DNA of 64,000 nt from Pipra filicauda. Its lineage: Eukaryota; Chordata; Aves; Passeriformes; Pipridae. Position numbers and translations under genes: made by a program. Under the pieces are notes generated by a model. The model was not told the DNA's origin and made no database searches. It was given only the letters and a program-made list of their open reading frames with translations. The stretch is taken from NCBI RefSeq assembly GCF_003945595.2, contig NW_024104304.1:868001-932000 (forward strand), in the 5' to 3' direction. Positions 42,001 through 53,326 of the stretch are shown here, in pieces (position 1 is the first letter of the stretch; every line of letters starts with the position of its first letter).

Positions 42001-43503
42001 CTACTTTCTCTCCAGAATTTACATGGGATGGATGTTTCCTGGTCTGTCTAACACTTTAAAGAAAATTAATAGCAATTCCTTTCTTCAGTGGAACAATCTT
42101 AACAATCCCTCTGCTATCACACTCAACACATTCTGCATAAAAACATGATATAATACTCTTTTTAATGGTGATTTCTTACGCTTGCTTCATCGTATCAGTA
42201 AACATGTTGACAAGACTGCAGCTGTCTTTTGCAAATTCAGTCCACTGGTGTGTGGAAAGCCAGCTCTGTTGAGGCGTAGCACAGACCTGGGGAATAGCTG
42301 AGCTTCTGCAAACGAATTGACATTGCTTTGTAGAGCACTGCAGCTAGACATTCTCACTTTGACATAACAGCCCCATGTAATTCTTCATTTCTAGCTCTGA
42401 GTTACCTTTTGACAGCCTCTGCATGAGGCACTAAATTTGCTTTTGACTGATTGAGGCCAAGTAGATCACAAATCACACTGTCACATCTGGGAATTCATGA
42501 GTTTTCTGCTCTGTAAAAGTACTTCACCTCTATAAATTGACCATATGTTTGCTGGAAAGATCTAGGTTTGACAAAATCAGATTTTCTATTTTTATTTGTT
42601 TTATCTGATTTAATAAGTTTAAAGTAGAAAATATCTTCTCTGAGTATAATGGCAACACTTAGATGAACTAGTTACATTTCCAGTAGAGTGTCATAATGTA
42701 TGTTACATTTCACACTTTCATGAAAGGCATATCAGCTTAATTAGGGGAATAAAGCACAAATTATTACTTTTCCTGTCTTCTGGTATAGAACTTCAATGCT
42801 TTAAAAAGCCCAGAAATGTTCCTTTGCTTTAAAAGTATTGTTTTATGAAACAAATGATTTAGCTGTATATTTGGGTTTGGGTTCTCCTTGTTGCTATTAT
42901 TTTTCATGAAGCAGTACAGCTCTCTTCCAGTCCTCAGCCTGTCATTTCTTTTGTATGTCAAGTTTTCCACTGCCAGGATGTGTCATACCTCACCCAGTCA
43001 GTTGTTCTGGGTAGTTCTGGGTTGGTTTTCTGTCCATGATTAATACAGCCCTGGAAGTCTGACATCCCTCTTAATAATATGTATAGCTAGTACTTTCCTT
43101 CATTCTAGGGAAAGTTTTTATCGCACCTATATCTTTTAGTCAGAGGCTGGATGGAAAACTACTTTTGGGGCAAATGCAGTAGTAATAGAGATCACAGTCA
43201 GAGATAGATTAAGCATAGTAGTAATATGGAAGCCAGGGCTCTGCAAGTGAAAGCTGTTTTCTGTGCATAATTTTGGGGGCAACTGTCTGATGTACAGGTA
43301 ATGAGCAGATGTACAAGTATTGACCATCTCCCATCTTTCAAGGGAGATAGAACTCTTTGTTTGGCTAGTTTTCATTTTCTTAGCCCGAATATTTTCATAC
43401 AAGGTAATTACCAATATCCAGGAAAAGGAGGGTTGGTTGGGGCTTTTGTAATATTCCTGTGGTGTGACACAGCAATTGCTATTTTTCCTATGTTATTCTG
43501 CAG

Positions 43504-43536
43504 GCAGTGTCTGTGTGACAAGAAAACCACTTAACA
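43504..43536 (+). other. BEND6: BEND6 5' UTR piece at start of exon A
   Basis: The acceptor at 43503 is followed by 33 untranslated bases. An in-frame TGA at 43516-43518 blocks any upstream extension of the main ORF, so the ATG at 43537 is the first possible start in this frame within the exon. Confidence 0.7.
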
Positions 43537-43732
43537 ATGAAAAAATTCACACTGTTTGATTTTGTAAATGATAATTCACTGCAAATTGGAGAGACTTCAT
43601 GGATACAGGACCTTCCCAGTGATGACAATGAATTAGAAAGACTTCTGAAGCCAAATGAGCATGTGCTAGTAAACTGGCCTGTGGGAGAAAGGAAGACAGA
43701 AAAGCACCTGGTGAAAGTTGTGTATATGAGTG
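43537..43732 (+). CDS. BEND6: BEND6 coding exon A (N-terminal module)
   Basis: Starts MKKFTLFDFVNDNSLQIG and ends in phase 1 at the donor AGTG|GTGAGT, giving 65 codons plus one base. The pattern (F-x-L-F-D-F-V-N-D-N-S..., TSWIQDLPSDD, HVLVNWPVGERK, KHLVKVVYMS) resembles the short N-terminal module at the start of BEND5 and some other vertebrate BEN proteins. The human BEND6 protein as I recall it lacks this part and starts at the second Met of EMMQKIL in the next exon. The splice phase joins precisely to exon B (S-D-D-P-Q-E-L), and the 100-nt intron between them has consensus ends, so the exon is very probably real. Confidence 0.85.
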
Positions 43733-43832
43733 GTGAGTGCAGTTCCAGAGCATTTATCTGATACAAAATCTAGTTGTAAGGTATTACTACTTGATTGTTG
43801 GCCTTTGGCCTTTTTTTTTCCCATCACTTCAG

Positions 43833-43978
43833 ATGATCCCCAGGAGCTGGTGGAAATGATGCAAAAGATACTGCGAGCAGATGAAATTACAAAAATACAA
43901 GTCCTTGGAAAAGGCAAGAGGAAGAGGATAGAAATGATATTCTCAGAAAGTGAGGACAGTGATCTGGATAAAGAACAG
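43833..43978 (+). CDS. BEND6: BEND6 coding exon B
   Basis: Acceptor CATCACTTCAG and donor GAACAG|GTGAGT give 146 nt, entering in phase 1 and leaving in phase 0. It encodes DDPQELVEMMQKILRADEI, then LGKGKRKRIEM and SESEDSDLDKEQ. The stretch from the second Met matches the start of human BEND6 (MQKIVQTDEIT...KGKRKR). GKGKRKR is a basic patch that could act in nuclear import. Confidence 0.92.
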
Positions 43979-44329
43979 GTGAGTTTCTGTCTTTTTGTGT
44001 GTGATATTGGTAGGCCCATAAAGGAATGAAATAGACTGTAACTATTGATTCTTCACAATATAACACACAAAACATGTATGGTAAAGGTAGGAGGAATACA
44101 GGTAGTCTTCACATGGTACCTCAGCACAATAACCTGTCAGAGTAATTAGGCCAATAGATTTTGTCCTTTGCTATTAAAAAGAGTGTTATTTAAGACATGG
44201 ATGCTCTGTAACTCCATTACATTTTCTCCCATAAGACAGAAATCTGACCAGTGCGTAAAAAAGGGAAGAGACCAGGTCTTCTGAGCTCTGCATTTTGCCA
44301 AGATCCACAGTCACAAAATGTAGGGAAGA

Positions 44330-44455
44330 AAAACATAAAACTTAACAAAAAGTTACATACATATTTTTTAAAAATACTAAGAATGTCAAGTGCACAGTGA
44401 ATAAAAGTTTATGTTATACTATGAGATACTGTATTGAAAGGCTCTATAGGAATGC
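44330..44455. repeat. 126-bp direct repeat, copy 1
   Basis: Identical to 45725-45850 except G at 44436 versus T at 45831. Copy 1 ends 28 bp before the acceptor of candidate exon C. It is not recognised as a known transposon, and no terminal repeats are seen. Confidence 0.97.
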
Positions 44456-44483
44456 AAAGGCACTGTTATGCACTTGTTTACAG

Positions 44484-44582
44484 GGGAAGATGAGGAAACA
44501 TATAAAAAGAAAGAAATCATTGCAGGCATCTGCTCCTGCCAACATCCTGAGTCAACTTGAAACATCTTTAATTAACAAACAG
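44484..44582 (+). CDS. BEND6: Candidate BEND6 cassette exon C
   Basis: Acceptor CACTTGTTTACAG and donor AAACAG|GTAAAC enclose 99 nt open in phase 0, the phase shared by exons B and D, so inclusion keeps the frame. It would add 33 residues: GKMRKHIKRKKSLQASAPAN then LSQLETSLINKQ, a basic segment. It is absent from the human protein as I remember it. Including it gives a 478-residue product; skipping it gives 445. It could be an avian alternative exon or a chance frame with good splice sites. Confidence 0.5.
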
Positions 44583-44671
44583 GTAAACATCCATCTTCAG
44601 CAATTTTAATGTTTTAAGCAAAAGCAAATTGAAATGTATTCGTTGAGAGGGGCATAAGAGTTTTGTTTCAG

Positions 44672-44736
44672 GGAAGTTTAGTGAAGTCTAAAAGACGCTA
44701 TCTTGGAAAATTGGTGAATGGAGAACAGAGACAAAG
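44672..44736 (+). CDS. BEND6: Second candidate cassette exon (65 nt) of BEND6
   Basis: Acceptor GTTTTGTTTCAG and donor CAAAG|GTGCGT give 65 nt reading GSLVKSKRRYLGKLVNGEQ then RQ, leaving phase 2. This would be compatible with exon D only if D starts two bases later, at the second AG of its tandem acceptor TTTCAG-AG. The reading would then be NKQ-GSLVKS...GEQRQ-REPYSE. It is plausible but unproven. Confidence 0.3.
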
Positions 44737-44965
44737 GTGCGTAACAGTTACATATTACACTGATCTTTCATTTTTAATCGTAATAGGAATAGTAATAGCT
44801 GTGTTCAGTAACAGCTTTTATTAAAATGCACTCAGTCTGTTTATACAATCTGTTTATACAAGAGAATGCTTTGATTTAGCCAGATATTCTAATGTTAGTT
44901 TCAATGCTTTAATTTTCTGTTGTCGTGGCTCTAGATAGCATGGCTGTTTCGTTTTTTTTTTTCAG

Positions 44966-45143
44966 AGAGAACCATATTCAGAAAGCAACTTTCTGTATAG
45001 TGAAAGCAGCAGTGATGATGAAGAGCCTTTATTTCAACTGTCCAAGGTAGAACTGTGTGCCAAAATTAAAAGTCTCAAGAGGAAGCTGACAGACACCATG
45101 AGAGAAAACTGCCGCCTAAGGCAGTCCCTGGTGATGCTTCAAG
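44966..45143 (+). CDS. BEND6: BEND6 coding exon D (acidic region and coiled coil)
   Basis: Acceptor GTTTTTTTTTTTCAG and donor CTTCAAG|GTAAAA give 178 nt, entering in phase 0 and leaving in phase 1. It encodes REPYSESNFLYSESSSDDEE, then PLFQLSKVELCAKIKSLKRK and NCRLRQSLVMLQ. This matches human BEND6 closely (SSSEDEEPLAELSKEELCAKIKSLK). The C-terminal half has a heptad-like Leu/Ile pattern and probably forms a short coiled coil. Confidence 0.93.
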
Positions 45144-45724
45144 GTAAAATCAGGAGTATTTTGATGAAAGGAAAGCCTGTAGTTTGATTTATAAGAGGCC
45201 ATTTGGCTGGAAATTATGGATGCTCAAACACCTGACATGATCAAGGCCTGCCATTAGCATCAAAGTCTTTGATACATGGCAACATTTAATTCCAGCAGCA
45301 CTTACTATCTTACACGGAGGCCATGTAATCATAGAGTTAGAAATGGAAAAATCTGTCTAAATCCTGTCAGTTGTTCTCAAGAGAACCTTTCCAAAAGCTG
45401 CGTATAACCATCGGCTAAGCTCAAACGCTTCACTGACCAGTCCAACTAACCTTATTTATTAGCAGTTTTTCTTGATCTGCTGGAATTTTGTTTATTCTGG
45501 AATTATTTAATTTCTAATTACTTTTGTAATTACTCATTATTGATAATCTGAGTTAGTTCCAGGTGCACCAAATTTAATCCTTTCCCAGAGGTGAACCATT
45601 TTGTTCTTCTATAAATGAATCCATAATAATCCATATAAATGATCACTTAGTGATAATTTCTGAAGCCCCTCTCACTTGTTCCTGTCCCTTACTCTGGCGC
45701 AGCCAAGACAAAATCCAAAATTTC

Positions 45725-45850
45725 AAAACATAAAACTTAACAAAAAGTTACATACATATTTTTTAAAAATACTAAGAATGTCAAGTGCACAGTGAATAAA
45801 AGTTTATGTTATACTATGAGATACTGTATTTAAAGGCTCTATAGGAATGC
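45725..45850. repeat. 126-bp direct repeat, copy 2
   Basis: Second copy of 44330-44455, offset by exactly 1,395 bp and differing at one base, in the intron between exons D and E. Confidence 0.97.
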
Positions 45851-46287
45851 TGACTGATTAAGGTTTAAAGAGGATTTGCTCCTCCCCTTGCCAGCTACAC
45901 CATGCCATCCCTAGACAGCCTAGTATCTGATTTTTTTACTGTCATATGATTTTGCAACTGCTTATCAGTTTCATTGCCCACCTGACTCCATTATGTTATT
46001 CATCTTGGTTTGAATCATTCATCTCCACCTTTTTAAATATTATTTGTAAGCATTTTCTTAGTGTCTGACAACTTTTCTCACACATTTAAGTCCATTTTTC
46101 TTGCATCTTAAGCACTTGTAGTAGTCTTTTACAGTATTTGCTGTAAAGGTCCAAAAACTAAAACGATCTTAATTTTGGGGTAGAAACTGGAATCTTTGTT
46201 GAACACACGAAACACTATTTAAGGGTCTCGAGGGCAGAATATGGTAATGAGGAGGTCAGGTTATGCCAGCTAGGGGACTACCCAATT

Positions 46288-46411
46288 GATTAGCATTTCC
46301 CATATCCAGGATTACATGTGGGGGGAAGAGGATTAGTATTTCCAGTAACCAGGATTACACCTGGGGGAGGATGGTTACATTTCCCAAAACAAGGATTACA
46401 AGAGAGGGGAA
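46288..46411. repeat. Imperfect minisatellite, three units of about 40 bp
   Basis: Three diverged tandem units starting near 46288, 46331 and 46371 share a TATTTCC-like part, CCAGGATTACA and a G-rich end. It lies in the intron between BEND6 exons D and E. Confidence 0.75.
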
Positions 46412-47188
46412 AAAACAAAGGGGCTTCTGCATGGACTGATAGCATCATCACAAAGTCTTTCCATATCCTGCTGCTGGAGATAGGACAATGCACATGGTTG
46501 AATATCATTGGGTCTTGTCTGGTCCTTAGATGATGGAATTTCCCTTAGCTCCTGTTGTCCACAGCCTGCTACATAATCCTAGCAGTTCCTTTTCTGCAAA
46601 TACCCTTCTGAGTTTTTGGATTGCTACAATTTTCTGTAATTTAGTGATTCTGTATCTTGCTGATCCATCATCCCTTGGATCCTTTTTGTTCCGAATTGAT
46701 TTTTCTTAATGGACTTAATAAAAGTTTATATTTGAAAATAAATATTACTTGGAGAAAACGTTATTTAAAACATATTCTTTATAGATTAAAAAAATGGAGA
46801 AGTCTCTGCAGTCTATGCAACTTCTTCGAAGAAAAAAGCATCAGATATTACTTAGCCCATATTCAATAGCTTTACAGACTTCTGGAGATTTTGAGATAGT
46901 AAAAAGAGAAATAGTCTGCTTAGTGCCATGATGGGCATAAACTAATAGTTCCCCTTAGCCTTGCACAGAAATGATCTATCCTAGAAACTAAGGCCTGATC
47001 TTCATGACTGGGGACAGCAGAATGATGGGAAAGCATTTGGGAGAAGAGGAAAACAGTATGTTGAAAAGCCTTTGCTGACTACTTTTGCATTATGACAGGA
47101 ATCTAATTGCAAAAATATACATGCTTATGCCATTAGAGTCTGAAAGGTTCAATTACTATTTTACCCCTGACTTTCTGTCTGATTTCAG

Positions 47189-47406
47189 TCTTGCCACAGG
47201 CAGTCACTCATTTTGAGGAACTGGTAGGGATGGCTGAAGCACTGCTCAAAGGAGGAGTGACATCATCTACGTCCAGTCTGCACTCACATGCTGTTTGGAA
47301 GGCATCTCACAATCCATTAGCAGATTCCTATGCAGCTATGCATAGTAACTCCAGCTCACCAGTAACTTTGAATGTGGAAGATGAGGAGCAACAGACCGAA
47401 AAACAG
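47189..47406 (+). CDS. BEND6: BEND6 coding exon E
   Basis: Acceptor TCTGATTTCAG and donor AAACAG|GTCAGT give 218 nt, phase 1 in and phase 0 out. It encodes VLPQAVTHFEELVGMAEALL, then KGGVTSSTSSLHSHAVWKAS and a Ser-rich linker ending EDEEQQTEKQ. The first 22 residues are nearly identical to human (VLPQAVTQFEELVGMAEALLKGG); the linker is looser, as expected. It precedes the BEN domain. Confidence 0.94.
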
Positions 47407-48717
47407 GTCAGTTAAAAGGCAATTTCAGGCACAAAAATTAAAACTTTATACAGTACAAACTTCACTGTTATAGTACAACAAATATAAAAAATAGCATCAG
47501 GAAAAATCATTTTGTCATCATTCTGTTGATTACGTGACTAGTGAGCTCCTTCTGAGCAGAAGGCTCTTTTCATGCAAAGCACTAGGTTTCATCCTGTACA
47601 CTCTGAAACTTGCTTTAATTTCAGTGACCTTGCACATCTGTGTCTAAGGGCAGAATGTGGAATGCATGAAGAAAATACTAGGGATAACTTCCAGTCTAAT
47701 GGTTTGGATGCCAAAGGGGAATGGTAGCATTTCAGAGATAGAATCTAAGAAAAATACCAACGGTCTGTTTAAATTGTTAATTTGTAAATGGAGGCTGGTA
47801 TTGTTTCTGCAGTTAAGTAGAAAAATACAAGTATATGGAGAAAGTGAGTAAAGAAGTTCTCCTATTCTCTGTAATTATAACAGAACATGATTGAGAAATC
47901 TGAGGCACAACAGCTATACATGAAAAAAAATCAAGATGCAGCCAAAAGAATACTTTCAGCTTCTGCATGCACAATTTACATAAACATTCTTATGCACTGG
48001 GTCATGTTAATCCATTCAAATCATTCTCGTGTGTTGTCATGGGGAGCTAAAACCCAAAGAAGTCTATTTAGAATTATCAAGGTATGATGTTTTGACTGCT
48101 TATTGTAATATACAAAATTTGACCTAACATTTTCAAAGAAATAAAAAGACCTAATTTTCTAAGCAACCTGCCTTACTTAAAAGAGGTAGCTCAAAACTGC
48201 TGATTGGGAGAGTTCAAATTTAGGCTTTACCACTGCTTTGTGTAGAAGGCACTGTCAAAGCTCAGTACCAGATGTCACAGTTCTTAGGGCATGTGTGCTC
48301 AGAGGCAGGAATATTAGCTTGGGCATAGTGCCACGCTACTGAGGCTGTACAGAAACCATGCCAGAACTGGACCACAGCCAGCCTGCATGGAGTGCAAGCA
48401 GAAGGATTTTGATATGTCTGAACATGTCCTGTCTCCACTAGTGAGTAATAAGGATTGCTTGGTGAAGGGTTTTCTAGGGTGGATGGGGTCCTTAGTCTGC
48501 GCCACAATGCTTCTGAAAAAAAGCTAAGGTGTATCTGTAGTTCCAAATGCTGAGTGGTATGCAAGTTTAGTGTTAATCTCAAGCACATGGTTTGCAGAGA
48601 TTACTTCTGAAATTGTGGTTTAAAAATAGAAAATTAAAAAGATATTTCAGCAATAATACTATATAATATTTCTAGTAAACTGCAATAGTTATGCTTATGA
48701 CCAATTTTGTTTTCCAG

Positions 48718-48910
48718 TTCAAGATCGAAAAGTGGCAGATCGCACTTTGTAACAAAAGCAAACCTCAAAAATTTATAAATGACTTGATGCAAGCACTTTA
48801 TACACATGAATACATGGCTACACACAGCCTGACAGGTGCAAAGTCCTCCTCTTCAAAGGATAAAGCGGCAAAACCAGCTATGAATCAGAATGAAGTTCAG
48901 GAAATCATAG
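48718..48910 (+). CDS. BEND6: BEND6 coding exon F (BEN domain, first part)
   Basis: Acceptor TTTGTTTTCCAG and donor ATCATAG|GTGATG give 193 nt, phase 0 in and phase 1 out. It encodes FKIEKWQIALCNKSKPQKF, then INDLMQALYTHEYMATHSLT, GAKSSSSKDKAAKPAMNQNE and VQEIIG. This is the N-terminal half of the BEN domain, a DNA- and protein-binding helical fold, almost identical to human BEND6. Reading through the donor would add DDFLTLLNVALA and a stop, a possible intron-retention end that I do not favour. Confidence 0.95.
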
Positions 48911-49837
48911 GTGATGACTTCTTAACATTACTCAATGTGGCACTGGCTTGACAGGGGGCTTTCTCTGAGGGAGGGGCTGTAATGCTTAACAGCTGGTCTA
49001 CTCAGGTGATGGACTGTTTTGTATTTCCTTCTCCAGCTACATAATTTTTTAAACCATCTGTTACAAATACTGTCAGTGAAATGCTAAGTAGTAGTATTTC
49101 TACTGTGTGAGTTTTGCAGGTTTTATTTATGTACCTGCTCAGGCACAGTGATATTGTGAATTTTTTAGCCTTTGAAAGGTTAATCTATGACAATCAAATT
49201 TGGAGCATGGTGATAACGGATAAGGGAAGGCAAAAAGAGGACACACTTGGATCAAATTTAAAATTATGTCTGCTGTGTTCTGAAGTTAGTGAATGTTATG
49301 AATTCTGACATTTTAAATAGCGCTAGAGGCAAAAGGAGACAATAAGTACAGAAGACAAGAATAGTGATCAGAGAAGCAAATAAAATTTGTTCTATGCTGA
49401 GGTTTAAGGCAGAAAATATTTGATGCATAGGAAAGAGAATAAGGAAGTAGCAGCTTTAACAAAACAGTATTTTGTGAGGACATGAAGCCTGATTTTTATT
49501 GCATTCACACCTATAGTTTAATACTTGAACAACATAGCCTAAATCTGTTATCCATTCTCCATTGCCATTCCCTAGAATTTCCCCACTTCTCTCGGTTCCC
49601 TTTCCAGCTTAGCTCCAGTTCCTATACCCTGGTCCAGTTTTGTTGAAGTTGGACAGCAGTTTCAAAAGTTATCAGTTGCAAAAACCTCTTTTCCTTAAGA
49701 ACTTAGCTAGAGAAAAAGACCCAAAGTCAAGAGAGATAAAAGTAAACAGTGTGTAAGATAGTGAAAATATATTTAGAGGAAGTAAGACGAGACAATTTCA
49801 GAATGTTGTATGAGAAAAATGAAAAGGATTTCGTTGG

Positions 49838-49908
49838 TTGAGAAGAATGGTTGGACTCAATGAATTTAATAGTCTTTTTTAAGCTAAATGATTTTATGAT
49901 TCTAAATG
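49838..49908 (+). mobile_element. CR1 LINE 3'-tail fragment
   Basis: Contains GGTTGGACTCAATGAATTTA, AAGCTAAATGATTTTATGAT and a terminal TCTAAATG, a diverged form of the CR1 3' tail (GGTTGGACTTGATGATCTT...AAATGATTCTATGATTCTATG). It is in BEND6 intron F-G, same orientation as the gene. Confidence 0.6.
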
Positions 49909-50753
49909 CTACCAGTGACTTTTCTAAAGGTGGATTCTGGGGAAGGATCTAGGCAAAACTGAAAAGGGAAGCAGAGAAGATAATCAGGACATGGAATACA
50001 GCATGCTGCGGAGCATTCAGTGACAAAGCCTATAAGAGAAATCAAAGAAGTCTGTTAAAGTAGAAGAGAACACTGGAATTCAAACTGAAAAGTGTCAACA
50101 TTATATAAGAAAAAAAGAAATATTAGAAAGAAAGCTGGGAGTTCCAGAACTGTAGAAAATGAGTTAGCAGATAAGATTATTTAAAGAAATGGAAACTGTA
50201 GGACTTCAAAATAAAATGAAATGATAAAGGGTGGGGAAATCCAGGGGAGGGAAGATGGAGAAGACAGGAGCAGGAATCATATTCCTCATGTTGAGTCCTG
50301 TTAGTATTGCATTCAGAAAATTTAGCCAGGCAAAACAGAAGGGAAATTTTTAGAAAAAGAGACATCATCTGCAAATGAAAATTAATGAAAAAAAAAAAAA
50401 GTAAGATTCAGAGGCATGAGGACTGATGTGGGTAGGAAAAGGACTCTCTGATCAAGAACAGAACAAAGGGTGGGAGGATTAGCAAACACAAATCACTCAT
50501 TACAGGAAGCCCTTGTGGCCCTGGAGTTCCTTTCGAGTCTGCCAAAAGCAGGCACAGCAATATGGAAGGCACAGAGAAAAGCAAGAGCTGGCATCTGCAA
50601 AATCTGTGAAACAGTTTGTAAAGACAGTGAAGTAACTAAATCTGAAGCTGAAGTAGCTGGAAATTTAAAAGGTGAAAGAAATGGATTTTAGATCACATAT
50701 CTCTTGTTTCCCTGATTTGGAGGCCTCATTCATATGATCTCTTTATTTTGCAG

Positions 50754-50892
50754 GAATCACAAAACAGTTGTTTCCAAACACAGATGATGCTTTAATTAGG
50801 CGAATGATGGGACAAAAACTGAACAATTGCACCAAGAAGCCAATTTTAAGCAAAGATCTTAACTCAGGTGCTTTTCAGAAACAAAGCTTTTG
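50754..50892 (+). CDS. BEND6: BEND6 coding exon G (BEN domain, second part)
   Basis: Acceptor CTTTATTTTGCAG and donor GCTTTTG|GTAAGT give 139 nt, phase 1 in and phase 2 out. It encodes GITKQLFPNTDDALIRRMMG, then QKLNNCTKKPILSKDLNSG and AFQKQSF. The first part completes the BEN domain and matches human (VTKQLFPNTDDVSIRRMIGQKLNN). If the donor is not used, a TAA follows one codon later (TGG TAA), which would give a short form ending near where the human protein ends. Confidence 0.93.
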
Positions 50893-51485
50893 GTAAGTTA
50901 TTAAAAAAAAAAAATAACCTGTAAGGTGTAATTCCATATATTACTCCGTAGTTACAAAACCCAAAAACACTCTTAAAATCACAATGAAAATGCATATTCA
51001 TATATGCATTACCAAGTAGATAAATATTTCCATAAACTTGTACAAAAAGTATGTAACACAGAAGCTTAACATTACAGCGCAAAAAAGTTATTGATTCTCG
51101 ACAAAGCAGTACAAGACTATTAAATTACAGGAAAAGAGTACAGAAGGAAACATATAGAGTTGTTTTGCTGAATATATCTGTTTTTAGATTTGGCATTACT
51201 TACTTTTCTTATTATTCTTTGGCTCTCCAGAGACCAGTCAATTCCATTTTCGTGTCACCTGTTTTGCTCCAATTAACCCACAAGTGAAGATAAGGAAAAT
51301 CACACCTATTTTGTACATATCGATAAAAGTACCACAGGAGAGCTAAATTAGCAATCATTCACTGGCAGAAGAGTGAATGATTGGGGCAGAGGAATTATTA
51401 AATAACATTCTACTTATTACGGGCATTTTTACCTTGTGAATGAAACTAATCTAAAATTGCTGGTGAAGTCAGCTAATGCACATAT

Positions 51486-51850
51486 GACAGAATGGTTGAG
51501 GCTGTGAGGGACCTCTGTAGATTGGCTAGTCCAACCCTGCTACTCAAAGCAGGGTCACCTAGACCAGGTTGCTCAGAGCCATGTTTGGCTGAGTATCGGC
51601 AAAGATGGAGACTCCACCACCTCTCGGGGCACCCTGTGCCAGTGCTTGGTCACCCTCGCAGCATTTCCTGATGTTCAGACGGGACCTCCTGCGTTCTGTT
51701 TTTACCCATTGCCTCTGGTTCTGCCACGGGGCACCACTGAGAAGAGGCTCCATCTTTTTTACACTCTCCCAGTCAGACATTAATGCACATAGGTAAAATC
51801 TGCTTGAGGCTAAACAGTCCCAGCTCTCTCAGCCTCTCCTCAGGAACAGG
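51486..51850 (-). mobile_element. CR1 LINE fragment, minus orientation
   Basis: Shows the CR1 3' region in reverse: GGACCTCTGTAGATTGGC, AGTCCAACCCTGCTACTCAA, CTAGACCAGGTTGCTCAGAG and, at the far end, CAGCTCTCTCAGCCTCTCCT. It is diverged, with no intact ORF. It is in the last BEND6 intron. Confidence 0.85.
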
Positions 51851-53326
51851 ATAAAAGGTGAACAAGGAACAGGAGAATAGATTAAAATAGGAAGACAGGG
51901 AAGAGAGATTTGTTCTTACTTAGGCTTTCTATACTGCAGTAACATTTTTCTTTTTCCTGGTTCAATCATCTCCTGCATATTTACAACTGTAAGACACTTC
52001 ATAACAAAATAAAAACAACAAAAAACACCACCAACAACCAAATCACCCCAAGGTATTTGACTATGTTATGACACCATTGTTTGAAAAGTAGAAGTGCTTT
52101 ACTACTAAAATTCCTCTCTAAGCCACCTGGCAGTACTCCATGGACCACTAGTGGCCTGTGAATGACTATTTGAGAAATACTTAGAGAGTATTTGTTGGAA
52201 GAGTCCATATACACAGGTTTCCCATCTAGAAACAATAAACAGATGCACCAGCCTGGCTAAAATAAAGTTTATCATGTTAACGCTTTTATTCTAGAGATGA
52301 GAAGACTTCATAAAACAAAGGTCCTCTGTATTTGTAACATACAGTGTGCAGTGATTCACTGTAGTATTTTTCCCTGTCCTTGACACAGGCAGGAAAAATA
52401 ACAGCCCAGAAACACAGACTTTATCTTCTTTGAAAGTATTAAATCTTAAATATTTTAAATTTTAAATCTTTATCTTCATCAGATGGATCCATAAATTTTG
52501 CTAATTTCTGAGTCTTCTCATGTACGCAATATTCCCAAAGCCTTGATGGGAAGATCTTGACTATACTATAACAATTCTGGACTGTTTTTTAATGCTGCCT
52601 ATAGATCTTCAATTTAAACTTGATATTTTAAACATGTCTTTATGTCTATTATTGATCAGTACTTATTTAAAATACCATCTAACATCCACGGAAAACAATT
52701 AACATATTGCCTGCATAATCTCTCTTGAACAGATGCTTATTAGAATGGATTTATAGTGGATTCATTTTACAGCTGTTAAGAATTTCCTCACTGTAAAAAC
52801 ATTTAAGCACGGTAAAAGTAATCAAGATAATAGCAGTGGTTCCTTTAACTCAGATGACACATATATTCTCTATAAGAAAAGTAAGAGAATTTAAAAGTGC
52901 TCATAATCTCACTGTTACTCCTGCAGTTCACCCTCCAGCAATGAAGTACAGAGAGGGGTCGAGAAAATTCTGTTGTTCAGTATATTTAGTAACCACTTAT
53001 ACACACAAGTTACTAACTTTTAAAACTAGTGATACTACGGCTTTATCTCCTCCCTTGCTGCTAATTCTTCCTTGCCCACCTTCTCCCCCTTTCCCCAGAA
53101 TACAATTACAATTCAAGAGAAGAAGTTTGGAGTCAAATCCAACAAGACAGACAAGTCACCATCTCAGATCCGTAAGGGTGAGGTGAAACAAGGAAAGAGG
53201 AGTGTGACAATGAAGAAAACTATTTAACTAGCTAATAAACAAACTCTGCAGCTCAGAAACTAAGAACAGTACTAACTGCACATTTAGTGTTAATATCTCA
53301 AACTTAGTTATAAATTGTCTCAACAG

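Larger units (their letters stand above)
30470..43503 (+). other. BEND6: Presumed BEND6 intron 1, no gene recognised
   Basis: Thirteen kilobases of mostly AT-rich sequence between the CpG island and the first coding exon of BEND6. The right boundary is a clear acceptor (TATGTTATTCTGCAG). The longest plus-strand ORFs (33263-33769 and 40987-41262) have no recognisable domains and are judged to be chance. A pentanucleotide repeat (37133-37155) and an LTR-like stretch (about 38550-39020) are listed separately. Confidence 0.6.

Noticed and set aside
48718..48951. Read-through end of BEND6 after exon F (…EIIGDDFLTLLNVALA)
   Set aside because: The consensus donor at 48911 and the continuing BEN domain in exon G make this intron sequence; it would cut the BEN domain in half.
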